Assembly: GCA_002197995.1 (NCBI GenBank)
Contig: NGZR01000004.1
Coordinates: 3,658,001 to 3,722,000, forward strand
DNA length: 64,000 nt
Direction: 5' to 3'
Source of the DNA: Gaeumannomyces sp. JS-464
Taxonomy: Eukaryota > Ascomycota > Sordariomycetes > Magnaporthales > Magnaporthaceae
Shown: piece by piece, positions 54,888 to 64,000 of the stretch
Numbering within the stretch: the first letter of the stretch is position 1
Layout: every line of letters starts with the position of its first letter
Program-made: the position numbers and the translations under genes
The notes under the pieces: model-generated
The model's input: the letters and a program-made list of their open reading frames with translations, nothing else
Told to the model about the DNA's origin: nothing
Database searches by the model: none

Positions 54888-55077
54888 ACGGCTCGCGCTG
54901 ATGAATTCGTATTGAATATTGATACTCTTTTTTCCCCCTATTTCCTTTACAACGCCTTGATGTCTTCAACGAACAAGTTGGTACATAGGACGAAGCACGA
55001 GATGGACAGATGACGAGTCTGTATTGTATATACCCGAGAGGTCGGCTTTCAATCGATAGTGATCTCAAATACAAAGG

Positions 55078-55103
55078 AAAAAAAAAAAAAAAAAAAAAAA
55101 AAA
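55078..55103 (+). repeat. Poly-A tract, 26 bases
   Basis: An unbroken run of A downstream of the dioxygenase gene. It could be genomic, or the trace of a retroposed transcript, but no adjacent element or target duplication is seen. Confidence 0.9.
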
Positions 55104-55636
55104 CATAGTGTCATTTCGCATTTATTTTGTGGCTTCATGAATTTCTTCCAACTGGTTTGCTCCATTCAAAAACCCACAACTTGATGTCAGAAAGTTCATA
55201 GCTGACATGTGTAGAAAAGTGTCGATTCTCTCGTCGACAAACAAAAAATTGGGAGACGCAGTAGCAAGATTGGGTATCTCAAAAATGCAAGGAATGTTGC
55301 GGCCAAGTCTTCCGACGATGTCCGCCCCGGCCCGAGGTCGAATAGCCAAAAGTTTAGATGACTGTCGTGAAAATCGTACCCCCCAACTCCGAGAACAAAG
55401 TGCTTTTGAAACAGGTATTCAAGAAAACAAGAGAACATGAGATGACAAGAGGTGGCAGAGCAAAAAGAAACAGTAAAGTCGGAACAGGATCGTGGTGCTT
55501 ATGCACAGTGGATGGTGCCGTCTTGAAAGGGCTGGTAGAGTGTGGCTCGTGCTGTGCTTGTTCCGAGACAGTGGGTAGTGCTGTCTTGGAATGGCTGGTA
55601 GAGTGCCGTGCTTATTCCTGAATGGTGGCGTAGAGG

Positions 55637-55638
<2 letters not shown>

Positions 55639-55696
<58 letters not shown>
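55639..55696 (+). repeat. GT dinucleotide microsatellite, 29 units
   Basis: An uninterrupted (GT)n tract of 58 bases in the intergenic region between the dioxygenase and the small unknown gene. Such tracts vary in length within species. Confidence 0.95.
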
Positions 55697-55697
<1 letters not shown>

Positions 55698-55884
55698 GGT
55701 GGCGAGTTTGATTTGAGTCTGTGTCTGCTGAGCATGACTGACGATAAACTCCAGTGTGAGAAGGATGAATGTAGCGGTGGCTGAGGTGGCTGCGACAGGT
55801 TCGTGTGGCAATGGTGGTTGGCTGCTTGCTTTCTCTGCTTGACTTGTCTGATCCGTTGGCAGTCTCAGCCGCAGAGGGCGGTTC

Positions 55885-56248
55885 CTACTGGCTCGACGTG
55901 GCCTGCTGGGCCGCGTTGCTCAGATGGACCTGGATGGACCGGAGGAAGCCCCTGATGCGGGCCCGGGTCGACTTCTTGTCCTGCTCCCCCTCGCTGCGGT
56001 GGACGTCGCCCTTGAGATCCTCTTCGTGTCGTCGCTGCTGCTGCCGCTGCTGTTGTTGTCGCAGTTGCAGACGTGGACCTGCTTCATGGCCATGGCGCGG
56101 ATGGCGTCGTGGAACTCGACGTCCTCGTCGTACACGAGGAAGGGTCGCGCAGGGTGTGGAAGCGCCGCTCCAGCTCCTTGATGAGGGCCTCGGGGATCTC
56201 GGCAGAGTCCCGGGCGGCGTTCTGGGAGACGTTGCCGACGGAGAACAT
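55885..56248 (-). CDS. Small hypothetical protein (two frame breaks)
   Basis: I do not recognise this protein. A start at 56248 (MFSVGNVSQNAARDSAEIPE) leads into a helical-looking stretch ALIKELERRFHTLRDP. The plausible continuation shifts frame to FLVYDEDVEFHDAIRAMAMK and KQVHVCNC, then again to EEDLKGDVHRSEGEQDKKST and ends IQVHLSNAAQQATSSQ. The span is 364 bases; with one base restored at each break (near 56150 and 56018) it becomes 366, a protein of 121 residues. The mixture of charged, evenly composed segments in three consecutive frames is what a real gene with two one-base losses would give, and matches the error pattern elsewhere in the window. It could be a secondary-metabolism or stress-type orphan; no function is inferred. 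Confidence 0.45.
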
Positions 56249-57966
56249 TGTGGGTGATGTGTTCTTGCTGGACTGTTCTGGTGTTTTTGGCGTGGTAGAG
56301 ACGACAGCTGGTCTCGTGTGGCGGTTGCTTTGAAGAGGCAAGTCTTGTTTCTTGAGAGATCTTCCCGAGTAGAGAGGGTGGCTTTGATGTCTTGAGGACA
56401 AGGCTCTTTAGGCGCTTGGCTGCTCTTGTAGACTGATGAGGCTCTGCAGTGAGGCTGTTTGATTCTTGAGACCAAGGAGATAGGCCAGCGACGGCTAGTG
56501 GCGTGCAGGAGTTGCTTTTCTCTGAAGATGCGACTCTCGTTTCTTGAGAGATCTGCCTAAGTAGAGAGGGCAACTTGATGTCTTGAGGGCAAGGCTCTTG
56601 TTGGCACTTGTCTGCTCTTGTAGACTTGTGATGCTCTGCCGCGAGGCTGTTCGATCCTTGAGGTCAAGAAGATAGGCCAGAGACTGTAGTGCGGTGCTAG
56701 AGTCGGTAGTATGTGATGCGTGGAATGTGTGTGAAGAGGTTTAGGAGGGAATGGAAAGAGAGTGCTCTAGGAGCAGAACTAGTGTTGCGATATACACGAA
56801 CAGGTAGTCCATCTCCGAAGGTTTCTAACGGAACCGTTGGAGTCGCACTCAGTAAGTTCACGGGCATCGTGGAGAGTTGAACGGGCAGGCGGTTGAGAAG
56901 AACGATATAGAAATAGCGCGCGGTCCGTGGCGGGACTGGGAGCTCTGCAGTGGTCGGCCCCAGTCTGGAGCCAAAGTTAAAGAGGTATACTCCGTCCCGC
57001 GGTCTCCATCGGTGGTTGGTTGTAAGCCTCTCGCAGGCCGAGCCCTCACGGAGACCGAGGGACGTGAGACGCATTGCGCACAGGCGCCGCGCAAGTACGG
57101 GTGTCCCGGAGAGAGAGATGGAAACAGAGGGACACTGAGCAGAATGCAGCAGAGTAAAACATTCATCCATAAATGCTCACATGCATATCTCACGCGCCTA
57201 ATGCACGCCAGTTCCGCATGCCCGGCGTGGCGGCTGAGCCCGTGCCCACAGCCTGGACCGCCCGTTTCTATCTGACAAGAAAATTGGCATCTGGGGAAGA
57301 AACATGTCAGCAAACGTCAGCTGGTGGGAGCCCTAAGGTTTAGGAGGGACGAGGTTTGGAGACCCGGGACGGGCGAAGTCGGGGTCAATGGTCGAGGCGA
57401 GGTCGGCCGAGTTCAGACGAGCGGCCAGCGCATATTATCGCCGGGAGTCCGCTGGGGCGTGGCGCAGAATAAAAGACGCAGAACCACTGTGATCGAGCCA
57501 TGGAATGGGATGAAGTGTTGGACCCGAGGACAAGGGAAACCAAAATAGGAGTATGAGCTCTAGACTTGAAAAGGCATGGATGCTCAGCGCCAAGCGCCAG
57601 ATGGAGCACTCGGAATACCGAGCTCGGCCGAATTGAAGTTGGCTCATTCCCCAGCCTCCAGATGATGGTAGCTTGTGGTAAGGTTAAATATTCCCTTGGA
57701 GTCATCGCAATTCAGATCCAGACTCTGGGCACTACCATGGGTGACGGTGAGTTGAGTGCTACATGCTGAACCCAGTTGCCCTTCAACAGAGCAAAACGTT
57801 CAACATCACAGGCCCCGGAAGCCAAACGCTGAGAGTGGCAAGGAGACATGCAACAACGGCTCACAGTCTCGGAGCTCTATTCCTAACATAAGGGAAATTA
57901 TTACACAGTGGTAGACGCAAAATGGCTGGTTGTGTCTTTTTGGTTATTTTCTCGAGTTTATCTCGT
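56249..57966. other. Intergenic with 192-base tandem repeat
   Basis: A 1.7 kb span upstream of the small unknown gene and downstream of the complex I gene. Its main feature is the imperfect tandem duplication at about 56324-56692. No conserved open frame seen. Confidence 0.55.
56324..56692 (-). repeat. Imperfect tandem repeat, period 192 bases, two copies
   Basis: Two direct copies, about 56324-56499 and 56511-56692. Shared landmarks keep an offset of 192 bases: TTTCTTGAGAGATC at 56348 and 56540, GCTCTTGTAGACT in the middle, and GATAGGCCAG at 56479 and 56671. The copies differ at many sites and by small indels, so the duplication is not recent. Copy A lies 75-250 bases upstream of the small unknown gene's start. 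Confidence 0.85.
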
Positions 57967-58931
57967 TTACTTCTTGGGCTCCTCCGGCTTCTCCTCAGGC
58001 TTGGAAGTGGGCAGCTTGAAAGATTCAGTTTCCTGTCAACTCCAGCGCCGACCTGCTCCCAGGCACTGGTGCCGCCCTCAAAATTGCGGAAGGCCTGCGT
58101 GAGCTCGAGAGGCTCGGTGACGATGCGCTTCTTCTCCTCGTCGTACCGGATCTCGGTGTAGCCGGTGAGGGGGAAGTCCTTGCGCAGCGGGTGGCCCTCG
58201 AAGCCGTAGTCGGTCATGATGCGGCGCAGGTCCGGGTGGCCGGCGAAGAAGACGCCAAACATGTCGTAGACCTCGCGCTCGTACCAGTTGGCGCCGTCGT
58301 ACAGGCTCGTGACCGAGGGCACGGGGGAGGCCTCGTCGGCGTACGTCTTGACGCGGATGCGGGCGTTGTGGCGCACGCTGAGGAGGTTGTACACAATCTC
58401 GAACCGCTGGTCACGCGTGGGGAAGTCGACGGCGGTGATGCTGCTGACCTGTGTGAACTCGGCTGAGGTGTTGTCTGGCGGCGGGGAGCATCTCTACGTC
58501 AGCACACTAGCAGTGATGGCGGGGCAAGGTCTCATCTTGCTAGACGATAATAGCTCCTGCTTACATTTGAGGAAAGAAAAAACGGGAATGACGCCCGAGG
58601 GGCAGATGTAAATGGTCAGCTCGTCCTTCCAGAGCGAGAACTGCTGGATATACTTGGGCAGGCAGGCCATGAGCCAGTTGCCGTAGCGGTGCAAGTTCTC
58701 GGCCTTGGAGGCGTACTTGTCGGCTGGGTTAACCAGGGGCGCCTCGAGCACGCCCGGCGCCGCGCGGGGCGCCTGCCTCAGGTTCGGCGCATCCTTGGGC
58801 ACGACGACGCCACGGGCCGCCGTGGCTGAGAAGAGCCGCACCGCGGCCGGGGAGGAGGCGATAGCGTCGGTCCGCACGACCGGCCGCAGAGCCGAGGCGA
58901 GCGTCCTGCTCCTGCACACTTTGCTCGCCAT
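57967..58931 (-). CDS. nuo-31: Complex I 30 kDa subunit (NDUFS3 homologue)
   Basis: The peripheral-arm subunit of mitochondrial NADH:ubiquinone oxidoreductase homologous to human NDUFS3 and bacterial NuoC. Exon 1 (58931-58565) starts with a basic, acid-free presequence ([20 protein letters not shown]) and continues through [20 protein letters not shown]. Exon 2 (58474-57967) resumes [20 protein letters not shown], then [40 protein letters not shown], the family signature [19 protein letters not shown] and [14 protein letters not shown]. One base is missing near 58025, between GAGVDR and ETESFKLPT; restoring phase gives the expected Lys/Glu-rich end EEKPEEPKK. About 291 residues before processing. 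It shares a 950-base divergent promoter with Not4. Confidence 0.94.
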
Positions 58932-59882
58932 GGCTGCGGGGGGCGAGAGAGTCGGCCAATTGATGGGGCGGCAGGGCCGTGTTTCTGGGGGTTGCGATGT
59001 CGTCGTCGGCGGGTTCGGGTGCTCTGCAGAACCGTCGAGGCCGTCTTGAGGGAGTCCAGGCAATGGCAAGCTCCCGCAGTCCTGAGGCCGAAATTCCGGG
59101 CTGCTCCAGTTTCGGTTGTGGGCCGTGATGGCCAATCAGGAGCCGCCAATTGCCCTAGCGGAGGGGAGAGTCTACCATCCAAAGTCGCAAGTCGCAACGT
59201 CTTCAGCCAGCTAGTTGCTATAGGCCTGCAGAGGAAGTACCATGCAATGCATCAAAAAGACAATGCAGAACATTCCCCAAATCAACTAGAGTCTCAGCCA
59301 AGCTCCAGGGCAGGCGAAATCTCAGCTCTGGTCTGGCATTCTGCTTCGTTGACTCTCGCCAGCCCAGAAAGACCCACCTCCTCTCTATTCGTTCCAACCG
59401 TGACTTACCACGTGCAGCCCAATCCCGCTAGCCCAATTTGGGTTTAGCGGATTCTGATCGCGCCGTCTCTGAAAGGCTCTGTCTTTTCCGTCTCTCGCCA
59501 AACCTTCCCTTGACCTCTCCCGCGGTCGTCATTTGGAAGCATCACCAAAAACCTTCGCATTTCGATAGACGCTGTCATTTTCCCGGCCTCAGCCAACGCC
59601 AACAGCACCCGGCCGTTCCCCTCCGAGAAAATCCAGTTTTAATATTTACTTTAGAGCTTCCCAGAGTCCCTAGGGCAACCTAGGGCCTTCCGTTTGGTAT
59701 CCATCTCGGACAAGTAGCCTTTTGGCCCTTTACGTTCAGCCACCGCCATCCACATTCGGTTTCCTTCGCGCCTGTTTCGCCTGCCCCGCGGATCTTGAAA
59801 GCATACCTGCCAGCTTCTCTCCCACTGGGCAAGGCTCGCCAGTTGCTCTTGTCACCGCCCCTCACCCCGCCCAGCAGACACC
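58932..59882. other. Intergenic, divergent promoter
   Basis: The 950 bases between the complex I subunit and Not4 starts hold both promoters. The stretch before Not4 is pyrimidine-rich with TTTCG and CTCTC runs (59450-59830). No additional gene recognised. Confidence 0.55.
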
Positions 59883-62800
59883 ATGGCGCCCCAAGACAGC
59901 TTCATCGACGAGGAGGAGGACACTTGGTAAGTCGCATCAAGGCTGGTATCGCACATCCAGCGCCTATCGCTGTCGTTAGGCGCGAGACCGCGATGCAGCG
60001 TCCAGCGTACTCTTGAGATCATGATGTCCCGCTGACCACCATGAAACTCAGCCCTCTCTGCATCGAGCAGTTCGACCTCTCGGACCGAAACTTCAGGCCA
60101 TGCCCATGCGGCTATCAAATATGCCAGTTCTGCTTCAACAACATCAAGAGTAATATGAACGGGCTTTGCCCAGCGTGCCGGAGACCTTACGACGAGAAAA
60201 CCATTCAGTGGAAGGTGGTCACCACGGAAGAGTAGGGCTCCCCACCGCGCGCTGCAACCTGACACGGTTGCCTTCGCTTCTTTCTAGAGAACCGCTACTG
60301 ATCTGTAACCTTTCTTCAGAGTGGCCGAGTTCCGCGCAAACATACAGAAGAACCAGAAGAAACGGGCCGCCGAGCAGCGCCAAAAGGAGGTGCAGCGGCG
60401 TGAAGCCGAGAAGGAGAATCGCAAGAACCTTGTTGGCGTTCGCGTGGTGCAAAAGAACTTAGTTTATGTGACAGGTCTAACCCCGACGGTCCGCGAGGAC
60501 GAGCTCCTCAAGACTTTGCGCAAACCCGAGTTTTTCGGCCAGTACGGAAACATCCAGAAGATATCGATTAGCAATCGGCGAAGCTCGGATGGCCAGAACC
60601 AGTCGCTCGGCATCTACGTCACTTTCGAGAAGAAGGAAGATGCGCAGCGCTGCATCCAGGCCGTTAACGGCTCCCAGAACGGCGATCGCGTCTTGAAGGC
60701 TCAGCTTGGTACGACCAAGTACTGCTCTGCCTGGCTAAGACATGAGCAATGCTCGAACCGGCAATGCATGTTCCTGCATGAACTCGGCGACGAGGAGGAC
60801 AGCTACACCCGACAGGATCTGTCGTCGATGAACAGCATCCACACTCAACGTCCTCTGTCGAACGCTGGCGGCTCGTCCTCTCGTGCGGCCTCGAGGCAAC
60901 AGCAGCAGCCGACTCCGGCCCAGGCCAGCCAAGCACAACCGCCGCCGTCAGCCCAGCCAATGGCCAGGAGGAGTGTCAGCAAAGAAGGCTCAGACAACGG
61001 CGACTCGTCTGCTTTGCCATCGTCGGCGAACTGGGCCCGGAACCCTCAGGTTCGGAGCAGGAGAGGCAGCCATGCCACAAGTGGTGCCGCATCAAGTCCC
61101 GCCGTCTCCATGTCTTTGCCCGTAACCGCCGAGGCTCCGCAAGAAGAGGCTATTGAGGAGAGTCCGAGTGATGAAGAGGAGGCAACCGAGGCATCCGCCC
61201 CAGCTGCGCCAACGCCTGCACCGGAGACAACCGCGCCTGTCGAGCCGCCCAAGCCGAAGGGTCTCCATGATGAGATCCTGCGTCGATTAGTCAAGTCTAT
61301 CCAAAACTGCCCGTTCCCATTTACAGCAGTGGACCAGCAGAAACTGGATGCGTTCCCGCCTCTTTTCGACAGTCGGGGTGGCGAGAAGCGACGTGCAATG
61401 CGGGAGGAGGAGAACGAGACGCGGGGCGCCGAGTCGGACGAGTCGGCCGAGGCACAGGAGGCCTCGGAGGGTGAGCCGGAGCAGGGTGGCAGCCTTGCCC
61501 TTGGCGGGGAGCCGGAGGACCGCGAGGTTGGCCACGACGGCCATGCATTCGACCAGCGCCGCCCTGGCACGCAACCACCTATTCAGAGGACCGGCACTGC
61601 TGAAGGCATTTTCAGTCCTGCCGTCGGATCGAACTACATTGGATCCTCGTCGAACGTGGGAGCAGTTGGTGCTCGAACCATGACGCCGCAGCAACAACTC
61701 TTCTCCGCCCGCAGGGAGCGTTTGTCGACCATCTCCCTCCTGGCATCACCACTGCTCAGTCTTCGCTGTTCCAGGGCCAGGGCCAGGCGCACAACCGCCA
61801 GGGCTCGAGGTATAGCTTCGCCAACGAAAACAGCGACGCGAGCGGTTCGACTTCTGTGAAGCTGGCTGCGAACCCGAGGGTCATGGCGCAGCAGTCGTCC
61901 ATGATGCCTTCGTCGTCGTCTTTCCACTCGCAGCAAGCCAACCAGTATTATGCCACTTCCATCCCCGGGCCGCCACCTGGGCTGAAGTCGACGGGGACGC
62001 CGCCGAACTTGTTTGGGCAGGGGCACGGGTTTGGTGCCTCTGCATTCGGCGGCGGGTCCTCCAAGGACTCCAACGATCTGTTGCAAACGCTGATGCGCGG
62101 GCGCGGTGGCCAAGGTGCCCCGGCCCACGACGCAGGAAAGCGTGAGTACATGTTTCATTCATTTTCTAACCAGTTTCCTCCCTCATCTGCGTCGTCTACC
62201 CCGGCTCCTGCTCCTGGCCTCTTGGCATCGCTCTATGGGAACCAGCCCGGGGCCTTCCAAGATTTTGGATCAAAGCAGAAGAAGAAGGGGAAGAAGCACA
62301 GACATGCTAACACTTCCTCCTCTGGGGGAGGTGGCTTAGTAGATCTTGCGGACCCGAGTATCCTGCAGGCGCGGATGCAGCACCAGACCAATGCCAATGT
62401 CGGACATGGAATGTTCGGGGGCAGTCGCAAGGTGGGTACAACCCCATGATGTACAACCAGGGGTACAACCGGGGGTGGTAGTCGGGGAGGCGAGCATCTA
62501 CAGCATCGCGATACCCAGCACACTGTTTCTTGTTTGACGGGCAGTCATGTACGATTTCTCTTGGCCCTCTTCCTTTTCTACGACATCTGTTCCTTTCGCG
62601 TTTCTTTATTCTCGTTTCTTGGGCAGGGGGCCATTTCCATGGATGAGAGCGTTTCTCCCTCCTGACCTATTTATTTATTTTATTGCTCCCTCTCTTCCTC
62701 TCACATACTTTTCCTCCCCAGCATCACGGCCACGAGCACGAGACCAAACTACACAAAGGATCTTTGCATTTACCATCTTGTTTTCTGCTTTGTTTTCATT

Positions 62801-64000
62801 TTGAGCGAGCATCGCAACGTCAAGACCCCCGGGCGAGGGGGCTTGGTTTGCAAGGCGTCTTGGGCTTTTCTGGGGCGCGAGAGGAGCATCGAGGATGGCG
62901 TTGCAGAACCACGACTCCTACGGCGAATCCTCCTCGTTTCCCCAGCATCGGGTTTTCCTTCAAGGAAGCATTGAGGAACAAGAGAAGAAAGACACGGTCC
63001 TCCCAACATCGCATTTCATGGCAGCACGGGTTCGGATCATAAAAAACGGTCACGCAGGCAAGCCATCATCGTCTTCCTCGAGGGTATCATTTGTACGTTA
63101 ACACGCCTGGCCCAGCTTTCATCCTAGAGGGCGAGGCGACTGGGCGGCCTTTGGTTCTGTTCGACAAGAGAAATATACTATAGTACTTCTTCAAGAACGG
63201 CCGAGAAAAGAAATGGCTCGCGAAGCTGCCCTGTTTGATGCCCTTGGGAAGATGGTGGTGGTGTAGTGGCTTGCCTGTGCCGTGTCTCCTTTTCCCCGCT
63301 CGTATTTTGTTACACCAACCTGCCCCTAGATGTACATACTCTCTGCCTATCGGTGGTGTGCTCTGCTGTGGTGCGACGCTTGGCTTTTCCCTGACTACCC
63401 GGGCGCTAATTAGGCTCCTGGCCTGGTCAGGCGTGGCTGGCCACATACTTTCTGCAATACCACGGAACACCAAAGGCTAACAGATTTTTTTTTTTTTTTG
63501 CAGCAGAGGAAGATCTTTCGGCTCTTGATGAGGCGGTCACGAGTAACATCGAGGCCATCATCTCGGACGACTCAAGTGAGACGGTTGTGCCCCCACCGCT
63601 GGGCAACCTAGGCAACCCCGCTGGCCGCTCCGGAACGCCGTCTGTGCCCCCTGGATTTGGTCCGGCCGCCGCCCCGACGCAGCCTGTGCAGACGCCCACC
63701 AAGGCTGCCATCCCGGCTTCTCTCGCACCTACTCCGGCCCGGCAGCCGGCTTCGACTGCGGCCACGCCGTCGAAGAAGTCGGGCACTGAGGCCAAGAAGA
63801 ACATCAAGGCGCTGGCTATCGAGAGCGGCCTCACCAAGGACATCGCGGCGCAGTCCTCCAAGTCGGCCAAATCGTCAAAAACGGTGCTCCAGGAGGAGGA
63901 CTTCCCTGCGCTGGATGCCGTCAAGCCCGCAGCTGTCTCACAACCCGCCGTCCCTGCTGTGCCTGTGATCCCCAAATCATCAGCAGCCAAGCCGGCGGGC
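59883..64000 (+). CDS. not4: Not4/CNOT4 E3 ubiquitin ligase, long form, 3' partial
   Basis: Not4 is the RING E3 ligase of the CCR4-NOT complex, acting in mRNA decay and co-translational quality control. Exons: 59883-59926, 60052-60231, 60320-62141, then (long form) 63504 to the right edge. The C4C4 RING is CPLCIEQF...RPCPCGYQICQFCF...CPACRRPYDE; a coiled coil with KKRAAEQRQKEVQRREAEKE follows, then the RRM (KNLVYVTGLTPTVREDELL; YVTFEKKEDAQRCIQAVNG) and a CCCH finger (CSAWLRHEQCSNRQCMFLH). The rest is disordered. One base is missing near 61723 (RRER-FVDHLPPGIT). A GTGAGT donor at 62142 and an acceptor after 15 T and GCAG at 63503 join AGK to PEEDLSALDEAV in phase; this last exon ends at the window edge with LQEEDFPALD near its end. 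The exon join is inferred from splice sites and phase. Confidence 0.88.
62142..62481 (+). CDS. not4: Alternative Not4 C terminus (intron retained)
   Basis: If the GTGAGT donor at 62142 is not used, the Not4 frame runs on: REYMFHSFSNQFPPSSASST, GLLASLYGNQPGAFQDFGSK, QKKKGKKHRHANTSSSGGGG, VDLADPSILQARMQHQ. After a one-base gap near 62430 it ends GGQSQGGYNPMMYNQGYNRG plus Trp and a TAG at 62479. The basic KKKGKKHRH patch, the helical segment and the Gly/Tyr-rich end look selected, not random intron. From memory of the family, fungal Not4 models ending in this way exist, so this is probably a real short isoform. Without transcript data the balance of the two forms is unknown. Confidence 0.6.
62482..63503 (+). 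other. Remainder of the long Not4 intron
   Basis: About 1 kb after the short-form stop and before the last Not4 exon. It would serve as 3' untranslated region for the short form and as intron for the long form. It is T-rich at 62540-62700 and ends in a run of 15 T and GCAG. Open frames inside are short and not conserved in appearance. Confidence 0.55.

Larger units (their letters stand above)
54888..55884. other. Intergenic, convergent 3' ends with simple repeats
   Basis: A 1 kb span between the dioxygenase stop and the stop of the small unknown gene. It contains a run of 26 A (55078-55103) and a GT microsatellite (55639-55696). No conserved gene seen. Confidence 0.6.

Noticed and set aside
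1..64000. CRISPR arrays, bacterial operons, ribosome-binding sites and prophage
   Set aside because: Spliced fungal genes throughout; no repeat-spacer pattern or bacterial signals were seen.

Overview
The window reads as nuclear DNA of a filamentous ascomycete, most likely a Sordariomycete. The reasons are short introns with GTRNGT donors and CTAAC-like branch sites, GC-rich coding DNA with kilobase-scale leaders, fungus-specific genes (polarisome Spa2, a Zn2Cys6 regulator, a rhodopsin-fold membrane protein, mitochondrial Mcr1) and one AT-rich transposon carrying the C-to-T and G-to-A decay left by repeat-induced point mutation (RIP). The class assignment is inference; no rRNA or tRNA gene was found to test it.

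Layout. 1-1118: 3' end of a Ras GTPase-activating protein gene. 2331-4907: seven-exon MFS transporter. 6562-9510: dead Fot1/pogo-type DNA transposon with long inverted ends and TA target duplication. 9838-12603: M28 carboxypeptidase. 13958-16955: Spa2. 19696-20541: Ssu72 phosphatase. 23933-25654: Nbp2-like SH3 protein. 26704-27895: Mcr1. 28060-30242: Zn2Cys6 regulator. 30793-33555: DNAJC11-like protein. 34016-38994: ABCC transporter. 42607-45169: CAF-1 middle subunit Cac2. 46325-47493: SDR dehydrogenase. 49077-50631: rhodopsin-fold membrane protein. 51301-52619 and 53873-54887: a divergent pair of a muconate-cyclase-like propeller and an intradiol ring-cleavage dioxygenase. 55885-56248: small unknown protein. 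57967-58931: complex I 30 kDa subunit. 59883-64000: Not4 E3 ligase, running off the right edge.

Most genes are unlinked housekeeping functions in transcription and chromatin (Ssu72, Cac2, Not4), polarity and signalling (RasGAP, Spa2, Nbp2) and mitochondria (Mcr1, NDUFS3, DNAJC11-like). The 46-55 kb stretch is the one place where neighbours may cooperate: dehydrogenase, membrane receptor-like protein, muconate cyclase and ring-cleaving dioxygenase resemble a small aromatic-catabolism locus.

Two points affect how the gene models should be read. First, ten otherwise conserved genes carry about nineteen isolated one-base frame breaks, mostly single missing bases; exon lengths become exact multiples of three when each is corrected, so sequencing or assembly error is the likeliest cause. 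Second, Not4 appears to have two alternative C termini made by splicing or retaining a 1.36 kb intron.
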